DNA of 64,000 nt. Origin: G965205255 sp965205255. Its GTDB lineage: Bacteria > Pseudomonadota > Gammaproteobacteria > Pseudomonadales > Endozoicomonadaceae. The position numbers were made by a program, and so were the translations under genes. Under the pieces are notes generated by a model. That model was not told where the DNA came from, made no database searches, and was given only the letters and a program-made list of their open reading frames with translations. Shown in pieces: positions 55,497-64,000 of the stretch; within the stretch, counting starts at the first letter, position 1; each line of letters begins with the position of its first letter. The stretch spans positions 1,860,001 to 1,924,000 of the forward strand of contig OZ242051.1 in the NCBI GenBank assembly GCA_965205255.1, written 5' to 3'.

Positions 55497-55890
55497 ATAT
55501 TATTTTCCGTAACTGATGACAAATGGTTTATTTTCAAGAATATTTATAGCGATACTGCAAACAGTTTCGACTCATTGTCTTCCATGAGAATTATCTGTTA
55601 GTTTCAATAACACAAAGAGAAGATAACCCATGAAAGACACAGTAAATAAGATTTTAGAGGCAATGTCCACCGAAAAAAAACACAAAGAACCTTTATTACA
55701 GTTTTGCTTTCTGTACTGATTTTTTATGGCAGAGCAATGTTCAGAAATCTTAGTCGTTACTGTGAGATGGTTACTATGAGATGCATGAAAAACATCTAAG
55801 TCGCTGGTACTAGCAAAGCGTCGATTTTGTAAATTTCAAACATATTCTATGAAATTATTTGAATATGTCATGAACGGCATGGTAATCCTT
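55497..55890. other. Spacer between alr and dtd
   Basis: About 390 bases with only a 29-codon plus-strand frame at 55630-55719 (starting MKDTVNKILEAMSTEKK) that may be a remnant; AAGAGAAG lies upstream of it. Nothing else is recognised. Confidence 0.35.
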
Positions 55891-56976
55891 CTAGGAAAAG
55901 TTGGCTATATAAGTTCGCTTCACCCTTTTGACACCAGTGAGCAGAGCATAAGGTACGGTTTTCGCATATTTAGCAATTTCAGTAACTGAGGGTTCTGCAC
56001 CCCAAAGTATCACATCTGCACCGACACCCGCATCAGGGATATGTGTAAGATCAATGGCAAGCATATCCATAGAAACCTTTCCCAGTAGCATTGAACGTGT
56101 ATTTTTTACCATTACAGGTGCGCCTGCACTAGCCTGATGAGGATAACCATCGCCATAACCATAAGCAACTATACCAATGCGCTTTGGTTCAGTGGCAATA
56201 TAAGTATTACCGTAACCAATTGCTTCATTGGCAGCCACTTCTTTTACCACAATAATTCTTGCTTTAAGCGTCATGACAGGTTTTAACAACTGGTGTGATT
56301 GATGAGACTGAGGTAAGGGAGAGATACCACCAAGCAGAACTCCGGGTCTTACCCAGTTATCAAAGGGAACAGCTTGCTGTAAAACAGCGGCAGAATTACT
56401 CATGCTCACCGGATGATTCAGGCCGTTAATTGTTTCTTTAAACTGTTTAATCTGTTTTTGAGTATAAGGGTTATCTGGCTCATCAGCGCAAGAAAAGTGA
56501 GTGGCCAGAACAATATGACCTATATGAGGGCAATTTATGATGCGCTGATATTCTTTCAAAAAGACCTCAGGAGAAAAACCTAAACGATGCATACCCGTGT
56601 CTATTTTTATCCATACATCCAAAGGCGTCTTTGGTTTATATGCAAGAAACATATCTACCTGTTCTTTGCAATGTAAAAGTGTCGTTAAATGATGCTTTTC
56701 TACCAATGGCATTTCAGAGGCTTCAAAACAGCCTTCAAGTAAAATAATAGGGCAACGAACACCAAAATTACGCTGTTCAATAGCCTCTTCAATACTGGAA
56801 ACAGCAAAAGCATCTGTGCCTGTGTTCTCCAGCTCTCGCGCAATACGCAGCGCTCCCAAACCATAAGCATTACATTTTATAACACTGGTAATGCGAGCAC
56901 GGGTTAATTTTCTGATGACATAAAAATTATGCCTGAGTGCATCTAAATCAATAACAGCTTCTGCCGGACGGCTCAT
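55891..56976 (-). CDS. alr: Alanine racemase
   Basis: A 361-residue PLP enzyme making D-alanine for peptidoglycan. The PLP lysine is K34 in SVIKCNAYGLGA, and the second catalytic Tyr lies in EAIGYGNTYIA. Other landmarks are IKIDTGMHRLGF, SMSNSAA and VRPGVLLGG, and the C-terminal beta domain has GKVSMDMLAIDLTHIP. The usual Ala after the Lys is Cys here, a minor change. Presence of alr and ldcA indicates an ordinary cell wall. Confidence 0.96.
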   Translation of the reverse strand: MSRPAEAVIDLDALRHNFYVIRKLTRARITSVIKCNAYGLGALRIARELENTGTDAFAVSSIEEAIEQRNFGVRCPIILLEGCFEASEMPLVEKHHLTTLLHCKEQVDMFLAYKPKTPLDVWIKIDTGMHRLGFSPEVFLKEYQRIINCPHIGHIVLATHFSCADEPDNPYTQKQIKQFKETINGLNHPVSMSNSAAVLQQAVPFDNWVRPGVLLGGISPLPQSHQSHQLLKPVMTLKARIIVVKEVAANEAIGYGNTYIATEPKRIGIVAYGYGDGYPHQASAGAPVMVKNTRSMLLGKVSMDMLAIDLTHIPDAGVGADVILWGAEPSVTEIAKYAKTVPYALLTGVKRVKRTYIANFS

Positions 56977-57620
56977 TAGTGATATCCAAGTTGTTGCAGG
57001 TACAAAGCCAAATATAAAATAGCTACATACATTAATGGCTCAACTTATTTACAATCTGATAAGAGGATGACCAATTTATATATCCTTAGCTATAATAACG
57101 ACTCATAATTGTGTACTTAAAAGTGTTGAAGCTTTAAGGCCGTTCTACCTGTCCTGAATTATGACCGGTTAAAGTAATTTAAAAGCGACAATCGTCCAAT
57201 ATAAAAACCTGCTTCCATCTTCTTATTGCGCTACTTTTTTGGTCTTGCTGTTATGTATTAAAGCTCATCGTAATAGTTGGCTATTACCTGTCACTTTGCC
57301 TTTAACAACAATCCATACAAGTATGGTCATAACAGTAGGTAGAATCAGGTTTTGGTATAGATCATTACAAAGATTGAATAAGTTTACAAGAACGAGATTG
57401 ATAGTTAGTGAAAATTATTATTTAAAGGTTTGATAAATTTCTTGCCATTTTACTGTATTTAGCGTCCTCAACTTGTGGATTGCCTTTCATAACGCTTCCA
57501 ACAAATCATTACCTTTTCGATAATCAACACCAATATACTTCTATAAACATTGGCTCTTTCAAGCTTTGATGAAGTTGATAAGCCTGATATTTATAAGAAT
57601 TTTTTATCTGCAACTTTTGC
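56977..57620. other. Intergenic region upstream of alr, with a MITE
   Basis: About 640 bases without a gene apart from MITE C. Short plus-strand frames here start within the MITE or read AT-rich sequence and look spurious. Confidence 0.4.
57200..57357. mobile_element. MITE copy C
   Basis: About 158 bases with ends TATAAAAACCTGCTTCCATC and GTAGAATCAGGTTTTGGTA. The inside carries CTTATTGCGCTACTTTTTTGG and TGCTGTTATG, as in copy D. More diverged than copies B and D. Confidence 0.7.
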
Positions 57621-57656
57621 AAAAAAAAAGCCACGAGACTCTCTTCACAAGAGTCT
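57621..57656 (-). terminator. Intrinsic terminator of miaB
   Basis: On the minus strand AGACTCT and AGAGTCT pair (7 bp, 7-base loop), followed by CGTGGC and a run of nine T. It lies 15 bases past the miaB stop codon. Confidence 0.75.
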
Positions 57657-57670
57657 TCCTTACACATTAC

Positions 57671-59062
57671 TTATAAAATACCAAGCTTGTTTTCCATGTA
57701 TTGCTCTTGTTTCAAACCAATATCTTGTAATTCAGAACTTATCAATACACCTCTTAGAGAATTAGGCAGGGCCTCTTCAATACGAATATCGGCAAATGCT
57801 CCAATCAGTTCTGGCTGATTACATTTGAAATTAACAACACGGTTACATTCGGTTCTGCCTTGCAACTGACCTGGGTCACGTCGTGAAAAATCTGTTACCA
57901 ATATACGCTCGGTTTCTCCCACCATGCGCCGGCTAATCCGCTGTGCCTGTTCAGTCAACCTTGCTTGCAGTAATGACAACCGTTCTTTCTTAATATTATC
58001 CGAAATATTATCCGGCATATCAGAAGCGGGTGTGCCAGGTCGTTTGCTGTAAATAAAGCTAAATGATGTATCGTAACCAATATCGGCTATTAAATTCATG
58101 GTATCTTCAAAGTCTTGATCTGACTCTCCGGGAAAACCGACAATAAAGTCTGAGGACAGCTTTAAATTCGGACGAATTTTTTTCAAACGCCGAATTTTAG
58201 ACTTGTATTCAAGGCGTGTATGACCGCGTTTCATCAATGCTAACATTCTGTCTGAGCCACTTTGAACCGGTAAATGCAGATAACTTACCAACTCAGGTAC
58301 TTCACCATAAACCTCAATTAAACTGTCTGAGAACTCTACTGGGTGAGAGGTGGTAAACCGAATACGATCGATACCACCTATAGAGGCTACATGCGTAATC
58401 AATTCGGCAAGATCAGCCGTTGTACCATCTTCTTTTTCGCCCAAATAGGCATTAACATTTTGCCCTAACAGGTTAATTTCACGTACACCCTGTTCGGCAA
58501 GCCCTACACATTCAACTAACACATCGTCTAAAGGACGACTGATTTCAGCACCTCTTGTATAGGGCACAATACAAAACGTGCAATACTTGTTGCATCCTTC
58601 CATAATTGATACAAAAGCACTGGGACCTTGGGCATGAGGATCAGGTAGACGGTCGAACTTTTCAATCTCCGGAAAAGTAACATCAATCACCGGTACCTTG
58701 GTTAAAGTACGTTGATTGATCATCTCTGGTACACGGTGTAATGTCTGCGGACCAAACACCAAATCCACATAAGGTGCCCGCTTTCTGATGGCTTCACCTT
58801 CCTGACTGGCTACGCAGCCACCAACACCAATGATAAGATCTGGGTTACTTTGTTTGTATTTTTTCCAACGTCCCAGCTGGTGAAAAAGCTTTTCCTGTGC
58901 TTTTTCACGAATTGAACAGGTGTTAATAAGGAGCACATCAGCCTCTTCTGGTATATCAGTTATTTCCAGTGAGTGTGTTTCTCCCAACAAATCAGCTATA
59001 CGATTAGAATCATATTCGTTCATCTGACAGCCGTGGGTTTTAATATACAGCTTTTTTGTCAT
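57671..59062 (-). CDS. miaB: tRNA-2-methylthio-N6-isopentenyladenosine synthase
   Basis: A 463-residue radical-SAM methylthiotransferase that modifies A37 of tRNAs. It has the N-terminal cluster cysteines C12, C49 and C83 (HGCQMNEYDS, NTCSIREKA, GGCVASQEG), the radical-SAM CxxxCxxC at C157/C161/C164 (GCNKYCTFCIVPYTRG) and a C-terminal TRAM domain. The start at 59062 (MTKKLYIKTHGCQMNEYDS) matches E. coli MiaB; an upstream in-frame ATG at 59137 would add 25 unrelated residues. Confidence 0.97.
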   Translation of the reverse strand: MTKKLYIKTHGCQMNEYDSNRIADLLGETHSLEITDIPEEADVLLINTCSIREKAQEKLFHQLGRWKKYKQSNPDLIIGVGGCVASQEGEAIRKRAPYVDLVFGPQTLHRVPEMINQRTLTKVPVIDVTFPEIEKFDRLPDPHAQGPSAFVSIMEGCNKYCTFCIVPYTRGAEISRPLDDVLVECVGLAEQGVREINLLGQNVNAYLGEKEDGTTADLAELITHVASIGGIDRIRFTTSHPVEFSDSLIEVYGEVPELVSYLHLPVQSGSDRMLALMKRGHTRLEYKSKIRRLKKIRPNLKLSSDFIVGFPGESDQDFEDTMNLIADIGYDTSFSFIYSKRPGTPASDMPDNISDNIKKERLSLLQARLTEQAQRISRRMVGETERILVTDFSRRDPGQLQGRTECNRVVNFKCNQPELIGAFADIRIEEALPNSLRGVLISSELQDIGLKQEQYMENKLGIL

Positions 59063-59239
59063 AACATCAGTCTTGCTTACCAGAGAGCTATCAATAAATT
59101 CAACCGGCATTAACATTAATATGTGCCGAGTTCGCAATTATAATCCGAGTTATTCTTACAAGCTAGTGAGAATTGTTTAAATTTTGTAGTAATCTTTCAT
59201 TACTTACACTTAAAGTTTAAAACATGGCATCTAAAGTAT

Positions 59240-60103
59240 ATGAAAATTACTATCGTTTCACCGGCTAAACAAATTGAAAAAAAAGTCATAAATATTGCTA
59301 AAGACTACCTGAAAAAAGAAGGATTTACTGTTACTGTTGCACCTGAGGCTACGTCTAAAAATGGCTACTTTGCCGGCACCGACGACCAAAGATTAGCCAG
59401 TTTACAAATGGCTTTAGATGACATCGAAACCAATGCTATCCTTTGTGCCCGTGGTGGTTACGGCACTATAAGGCTTATCGAAAATCTAGACTTTACAGCT
59501 TTTATACAAAACCCAAAATACATTATTGGCTTTAGTGATATTACCGTACTTCACTGTAAACTACAGCAGTTAAAAATAGAGTCTGTTCATGCCTGTATGC
59601 CTGTTTCATTTGAAAATAATACAATATCTTCATTAAAATCTTTAATTAATGTGTTAAAAAACGAAACCAACAGCTACACGTTTAAATCAAACACATATAA
59701 CAAGTTAGGTAAGACTACAGCACCAGTTATCGGTGGTAACCTGTCTATTTTATCTTCATTAATGGGAACACCTCTGGAAATAAATACGGATAAAAAAATA
59801 TTACTTATAGAAGAGGTTGATGAAGCAATGTATGTGATTGAGCGCCTGCTTTTGCAATTAAAAATAGCTGGAAAATTTGAGCATCTTAAAGGGCTAATAA
59901 TTGGTGGCATCACAAAAGTAAAAGATATGGTATTTTCTTTTGATAAAACCATAGAGCAAATAGTTATAGATATCACTAAAAATTATGACTTCCCGGTATG
60001 CTTCAATTTCCCTGCAGGACATATTAATGATAATTGCGCTATTATCTTGGGTAAAAAAGCAACGCTAACAGTAAACTATGATCAGGTTTTTTTTAATCAA
60101 TAG
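59240..60103 (+). CDS. ldcA: LD-carboxypeptidase (peptidase S66)
   Basis: A 287-residue enzyme that removes the terminal D-Ala from muropeptide tetrapeptides during murein recycling. The family hallmarks are the N-terminal IVSPAKQ, ARGGYGTIRLIENLDF, the nucleophile S99 in IIGFSDITVLH, the Glu in IEEVDEAMYVIERLL and the His in FPAGHINDN. It is divergent from miaB and lies 95 bases before pgpA. Confidence 0.93.
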   Translation: MKITIVSPAKQIEKKVINIAKDYLKKEGFTVTVAPEATSKNGYFAGTDDQRLASLQMALDDIETNAILCARGGYGTIRLIENLDFTAFIQNPKYIIGFSDITVLHCKLQQLKIESVHACMPVSFENNTISSLKSLINVLKNETNSYTFKSNTYNKLGKTTAPVIGGNLSILSSLMGTPLEINTDKKILLIEEVDEAMYVIERLLLQLKIAGKFEHLKGLIIGGITKVKDMVFSFDKTIEQIVIDITKNYDFPVCFNFPAGHINDNCAIILGKKATLTVNYDQVFFNQ

Positions 60104-60198
60104 ATAATCAAATAGATTAGAAGCTGGTTCCGGATTGAGAGTATTGTTACTATGCGCCATACTTCGCTCTTTAAAAAAATTCAAGAGATAATAGTTTT

Positions 60199-60666
60199 AT
60201 GATTAAACCTAATCCTAAAAATATCGTTCATCTTTTTGCGGCAGGCTTTGGTAGCGGTCTGGCAAAAAAAGCACCAGGAACTTGGGGTACTGTTGTGGCT
60301 TTAATTCTGTTATGGCCTCTCAGTTACCTAGGCTTTTACACATACATTCTTGTATTGGTCATTTGTATTATTGTTGGGATTTGGTTATGTGATAAAACCT
60401 CACGTGATTTAAATGTGCATGACCATCCTGCCATTGTCTGGGATGAGTTTTGTGGTTACTGGTTAACCATGATTTTTGCACCAAAAACTATTTTTTTTGC
60501 TGTGTCAGGGTTTGTTCTTTTTCGGATATTTGATATTTGGAAACCCCAGCCTATTCGTTGGATAGATAAAAATCTGCACGGGGGCTTAGGTATAATGGTG
60601 GATGACCTAATTGCAGGGATTTTTGCTGCAATTGTTTTACAGATACTGGTAGTATCTTTTAGTTAG
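60199..60666 (+). CDS. pgpA: Phosphatidylglycerophosphatase A
   Basis: A 155-residue inner-membrane phosphatase that converts phosphatidylglycerol phosphate to phosphatidylglycerol. Conserved features: FGSGLAKKAPGTWGT at the N-terminus, HDHPAIVWDEFCGYWLTM (acidic metal site), FRIFDIWKPQPIRWIDKNLHGGLGIMVDDLIAGI. There are about four transmembrane segments, and length is as in E. coli (172 aa) or slightly shorter. Confidence 0.96.
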   Translation: MIKPNPKNIVHLFAAGFGSGLAKKAPGTWGTVVALILLWPLSYLGFYTYILVLVICIIVGIWLCDKTSRDLNVHDHPAIVWDEFCGYWLTMIFAPKTIFFAVSGFVLFRIFDIWKPQPIRWIDKNLHGGLGIMVDDLIAGIFAAIVLQILVVSFS

Positions 60667-60673
60667 ATATAAT

Positions 60674-60949
60674 TCAAACTGATGAGCTTATCCCCACCAT
60701 CAATCCCGCTATAAAGGTGATAAGGCACGTCAAGAGTGAAAGAAGGATCACTAACATCCAGCCTGCTTTAGCTTTTCTGTCGGTACGCTTATTCCAGCGT
60801 AACAGGCAGTTGCTTCGTGTTTCTTCAGCGTTAGTTGCCATACCGCACTGGTTACAAGCAAGTTGCCAAAGCAGAATATCTTTAGACTTTATCTCAACCC
60901 AAACAGCTTTACCATTGCAGCAGGGGCATAATTTAACGAGTTTTGACAT
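60674..60949 (-). CDS. Small zinc-ribbon membrane protein (Lar-like)
   Basis: 91 residues: an N-terminal zinc ribbon (CPCC...CNQCG, with the W-N pattern ...LLRWNKR as in Lar/phage zinc-ribbon proteins), then a transmembrane helix (MLVILLSLLTCLITFIAGLMVG). Lar proteins alleviate type I restriction, but the added membrane helix is not typical, so function is open. It is convergent with pgpA, only 7 bases apart. Confidence 0.6.
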   Translation of the reverse strand: MSKLVKLCPCCNGKAVWVEIKSKDILLWQLACNQCGMATNAEETRSNCLLRWNKRTDRKAKAGWMLVILLSLLTCLITFIAGLMVGISSSV

Positions 60950-61484
60950 AAATTAGCTCATGGTTGTAATTATTGTTGATCCGAATTCATGTAAACAGAT
61001 CTGCGTTCACTGGATTTTGCAAAATATATTATTAGTTCAGACGACATTTTTTAGAAAAAACAAAATATTTTATTTTTTGAGCTGCTACCAATACGTAAAA
61101 CTCGCACCTCACCTTTATATACCAAAACATGGTTTCTTATTTGTTATTGCGCTACTTTTCTAATCATGCTGTTATGCGTTGAAATTCTTTGTAATAGCAG
61201 ACTATTATTCGTTACTTCGCATTTAACAGAAATACCATAAAAGCATGCTCATAACAGTAGTTAGAAGCAGGTTTTTGTATTATTTATCAGATTATTTCAC
61301 AATAACCTCAACTGCTATCAATATAACATAGCATTTTTAGCTTGAGAGTCTCGCTTAGGGGTGGTTCATTTTAGGTATATTTTAACACCGCTACGTAGTT
61401 AAGTTTATTTTCAAACAAATAATTACTTCTACAATTTGTCATATGATCCAACTGAAAAATAAAAATTTAAGTATGAGGTTAGTC
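60950..61484. other. Intergenic region with MITE D
   Basis: About 535 bases between divergent genes. It contains MITE D and AT-rich sequence; no reading frame looks genuine. Confidence 0.4.
61120..61279. mobile_element. MITE copy D
   Basis: About 160 bases; the right end GTTAGAAGCAGGTTTTTGTA is perfect, the left end (TACCAAAACATGGTTTCTTA) is degenerate. The inside (GTTATTGCGCTACTTTTC, ATGCTGTTATGCGTTGAA) is the reverse complement of copy B. Confidence 0.8.
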
Positions 61485-61988
61485 ATGATAATTTTTAAAA
61501 AGAAATCAATAAAATCTTTTTTTGTTTGTTCCTTTTTTTTAACAGTCGTTTTTTCAGTATCGGCCATTCAAAAAAAACTACCACCAGCAGGTTGTATAAT
61601 TACAACAACGGAAACAGCCATTTGTGACAATACCAAGTATTGCAACTGCGCAATTAGCAATTCTGGGGATGCTATATGCACAAATGATAATTGTATTGCA
61701 GCATTGTCAACCGGTGGACATGCTTCTTGCCATGGACCGTCCTGTGTAGCTGCCGTGGTTACTAACGGATCAGCTGAATGTAAAGGGGAGTCTTGTAGCC
61801 TTGTTGCCACTGCTGTAGGTTCAAGAGTTTGCTCTGGAGGTAAGTGTGATTGTGTAGACCAAATTAGCCATCTCAAGGGGAGTTGTGCAGATGAACTCAA
61901 TGAAATAGTGAATTTTCTACAAGGCGAAAAAAACTTAGTTCGTCAATATTATTTGCCTAAGATGCATACCAGTAATAATACTTACTAG
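61485..61988 (+). CDS. Secreted cysteine-repeat protein
   Basis: 167 residues. It has a Sec signal peptide (KSFFVCSFFLTVVFSVSA), then about four imperfect 17-residue repeats of the form GxAxCxxxxCxAAxxT: SGDAICTNDNCIAALST, GGHASCHGPSCVAAVVT, NGSAECKGESCSLVATA, then VGSRVCSGGKCDCV. One degenerate unit precedes them. The paired cysteines probably form disulfides in a small repeat solenoid. The start at 61485 is preceded by GAGG at good spacing; in-frame ATGs at 61443 and 61473 are alternatives. No family is recognised. Confidence 0.7.
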   Translation: MIIFKKKSIKSFFVCSFFLTVVFSVSAIQKKLPPAGCIITTTETAICDNTKYCNCAISNSGDAICTNDNCIAALSTGGHASCHGPSCVAAVVTNGSAECKGESCSLVATAVGSRVCSGGKCDCVDQISHLKGSCADELNEIVNFLQGEKNLVRQYYLPKMHTSNNTY

Positions 61989-62116
61989 CCAAAGTGAATG
62001 ATAAGGGGCTCAGGTGTTGATTCAGAGAGAATGCAAACAGTGTCTAAGCTCTAGATCATACCTGAGAGACAACTGATGATTAATATTAAATCTACTTCTG
62101 ATTTATCAGTGAGTAA

Positions 62117-62263
62117 TACAAAACCTGTTTTTCTAACTTCTGTTATAAGCGTGCTTTTATGGTTTGCTGTTAAAGGTGAAGTAACGAGTAACAACCAGAA
62201 CTTCAACGCATTACCGTAAGATTAGAAATTTTGCGTAATAAGAAGTTAAAAGTCTGTTTTGTA
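62117..62263. mobile_element. MITE copy E
   Basis: About 147 bases; ends TACAAAACCTGTTTTTCTAAC and AGAAGTTAAAAGTCTGTTTTGTA, with AATA/TATT extending the palindrome outward. Same orientation as copy B (TGTTATAAGCGTGCTTTTATGG). Confidence 0.75.
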
Positions 62264-62461
62264 TTATTTCATTAACATTTCTATATACACACCCACCAAA
62301 GCACAATAATAGAACCATCGACTTCAACTTCCCTGTTCAGAAACAGTAAGAATCTATGTTGGTATTTTAAAATAAAAGACTATTATTAAAAAACCTCCTG
62401 ATAAATTGGCGGTAAACTTCTAGTTATCTTTCCCTCGGTATTACCATAAGCAAACTTTTTT

Positions 62462-64000
62462 ATGCGCATATTTTTGTTGTCCTCAGTTTTTTTTACCATA
62501 GCAACTTGTTCATACCATGTGTTTGCAAATGATGGCATATCATCATTTAGTCCTTACTATGGCATAAAATTAAACGCATCGGAAAATCGTGCTTTTATAA
62601 CAAGCTATCTTGATAATACAGTTAAGCGTTGTGATATAAATACGGCTACAGGTGTTATTTCTAATTGTTCCGATACCGGAGGTGGTGAATTCTTTGGTCC
62701 AGCTAACATCGTATTGAATTCAGCAGGCAATACTGCTTTTATCATTAATGCTGGTAATGGAACAATCGCTCGCTGTGATGTGAATACTGAAAATGGTGCT
62801 TTTTCTCACTGCTCCAGTTGTGGAGGAACAGTATTTTCTCAACCCTCTGGTATGATACTGAATACTGAAGGTAATCGGGTTTTTGTGACCAATTATAGTA
62901 ATGGCTCGATCGGTCGCTGTGATTTAAATACTATCGCGGGTACTTTTTCCCATTGTTCCACTATTCTTGGAACAGGGTTATATAGCCCGTATAATTTGGT
63001 ACTAAACGCATCGGGAAGTCATGCTTTTATTACTGACTATATTGCTAACAGAGTTAGGCGGTGTGATGTAAATACATCTACCGGTGTTTTTTCTAATTGT
63101 TCCAATACCGGAGGCATATTTTGGGGGCCTACTGGTATAAAATTAAATGCGTCAGGCAATCGTGCCTTTGTGATTAACTCTGAGATTAATACAATCAGTC
63201 GTTGTGTTGTAAATACTGATACTGGTACTTTTTCTCACTGTTCCAATACCAGAGGAACAAAATTCTCCAGACCTATTGACATGATATTAAGCCGATTTGG
63301 CAATCGTGCGTTTGTGACTAACTATCGAAATCGGACAATCAGTCGCTGTAATGTAGATATGCCCACCGGTGTCTTTTCTGATTGTGTCAATGCATCCTAT
63401 GATATCAATGTTATTTCCGAGACAGCTGTGAATAATGAATCATTAAGTCGTTCGGGGTATAAAATAACTATTTACCATGAGGCTAAACAGCAAAGAGAGG
63501 TGGATATTGTTGACAAATCGATCAATATTCCTGATTTTAGAGTAGTTTTGCCTGCAAATGATAGAAATGTACAACTAAGAACAACCTGCCCTTTAATCCC
63601 TTCCTTTTTTAAGGCACACACCCGTTGCAAGATATTTTACACGATTCTTTCTACCAGTCATGCAGTTTTTAATGAGGATATTTTATTAAAATCTGATGGC
63701 GCAACAATTTCTCATTTGAGAATAACCAAAGATCCTGTTTTTTTCGGTAGTCAGAATGGTAATGGTACTTATTTAAATAAAATAACAGACTATGCTTTGG
63801 TTTCATCACCTAGGACAGCCGGCATCGTGGTATCCAGACGCACAGGCTCTGACATCAAATTTGCACGGTTTTCATTGTCACCTACTTTAACTGATGCTCA
63901 TATTTCCTTGTCAGGCAATTGTATAAAAAAAAATCCGCCTATTCTAACGACAGGTAGTTGTCGATTGAATTACACTATTGCTGCGGCTACTAAACCAGTG
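62462..64000 (+). CDS. Secreted beta-propeller-like protein, 5' part (runs off window)
   Basis: A reading frame of 513 codons stays open from ATG at 62462 to the window edge; the stop lies beyond. A Sec signal peptide (RIFLLSSVFFTIATCSYHVFA) precedes about six repeats of roughly 48 residues. Each contains RCDVNTxTG, (V/T)FSxCSxTGG, P..I.LNxSGN and RAFVTNY, for example RCDVNTSTGVFSNC and RCVVNTDTGTFSHC. The repeat length and strand pattern fit a YVTN/Vgb-like beta-propeller, with two Cys per blade (RC and C-S). After residue 320 the sequence becomes a different, non-repeated beta-rich domain with several Cys. The role is unknown; an exported binding or lyase-like surface protein is a guess. 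Confidence 0.75.
   Translation, partial: MRIFLLSSVFFTIATCSYHVFANDGISSFSPYYGIKLNASENRAFITSYLDNTVKRCDINTATGVISNCSDTGGGEFFGPANIVLNSAGNTAFIINAGNGTIARCDVNTENGAFSHCSSCGGTVFSQPSGMILNTEGNRVFVTNYSNGSIGRCDLNTIAGTFSHCSTILGTGLYSPYNLVLNASGSHAFITDYIANRVRRCDVNTSTGVFSNCSNTGGIFWGPTGIKLNASGNRAFVINSEINTISRCVVNTDTGTFSHCSNTRGTKFSRPIDMILSRFGNRAFVTNYRNRTISRCNVDMPTGVFSDCVNASYDINVISETAVNNESLSRSGYKITIYHEAKQQREVDIVDKSINIPDFRVVLPANDRNVQLRTTCPLIPSFFKAHTRCKIFYTILSTSHAVFNEDILLKSDGATISHLRITKDPVFFGSQNGNGTYLNKITDYALVSSPRTAGIVVSRRTGSDIKFARFSLSPTLTDAHISLSGNCIKKNPPILTTGSCRLNYTIAAATKPV

Noticed and set aside
57239..57433. 64-codon ORF upstream of alr
   Set aside because: It starts within MITE C and has no recognisable product.
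60114..60140. MITE end near GATTAGAAGCTGGTTCC
   Set aside because: Only a partial match to one end, no partner end found.
1..64000. tRNA or rRNA genes as integration points
   Set aside because: I saw no cloverleaf-like TTC loop and acceptor sequences nor rRNA segments, although a tRNA scan was not run.

Overview
The window reads as AT-rich chromosomal DNA of a host-associated gammaproteobacterium. The housekeeping genes (trxB, cysZ, uvrD, suhB, ridA, dtd, alr, miaB, ldcA, pgpA) are of gammaproteobacterial type. They are interspersed with partial type III secretion genes (sctI-J-K-L), a eukaryote-like ubiquitin protease, giant Rhs/YD-repeat proteins and a heavy load of insertion sequences, IS relics and MITEs. 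This mix suits an intracellular symbiont or parasite; an Endozoicomonas-like relative is a guess from gene style only and was not tested.

Layout. 0.2-7 kb: a DUF2807-like secreted protein, two RAYT (Y1) transposases, one inside arrays of a GGGGTCA repeat, a methyltransferase, and a Bcr/CflA drug exporter between a truncated and a complete IS6 element. 7.2-9.1 kb: divergent trxB and cysZ. 9.2-19.7 kb: the host-interaction block on the minus strand, with a USP-fold deubiquitinase, sctL (frameshifted), sctK, sctJ, sctI and a 1337-residue coiled-coil protein, then on the plus strand a 188-residue membrane-hairpin protein and a small unknown. 19.7-27.4 kb: a graveyard with a palindromic mini-IS982, a decayed Rhs gene interrupted by IS1, an IS982 relic, and an SDR gene split by an IS3 element with a clean 4-bp target duplication.

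27.3-52.3 kb: the most striking part. Three near-identical full-length Rhs genes (2156-2157 aa) stand head to tail, each followed by a convergent 3' piece of uvrD; only the last uvrD is complete. An IS982 element sits exactly at the junction of the second and third units. The core regions are nearly identical, but the C-terminal tips differ at many more residues.

52.3-64 kb: ordinary metabolism (suhB; ridA-mmsB; dtd; alr; miaB; ldcA-pgpA; a Lar-like zinc ribbon) sprinkled with about 150-bp MITEs, one of which supplies the stop codon of mmsB. The window ends with a secreted protein of 17-residue cysteine repeats and the 5' part of a secreted beta-propeller protein that runs off the edge.

How the genes could work together: sctI-L encode the inner rod, inner-membrane ring lipoprotein and ATPase-associated parts of an injectisome; the deubiquitinase, the coiled-coil protein and the membrane-hairpin protein beside them are plausible effectors. 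The Rhs proteins carry Sec-type signal peptides and look like a separate exported toxin or surface-protein family expanded by tandem duplication.
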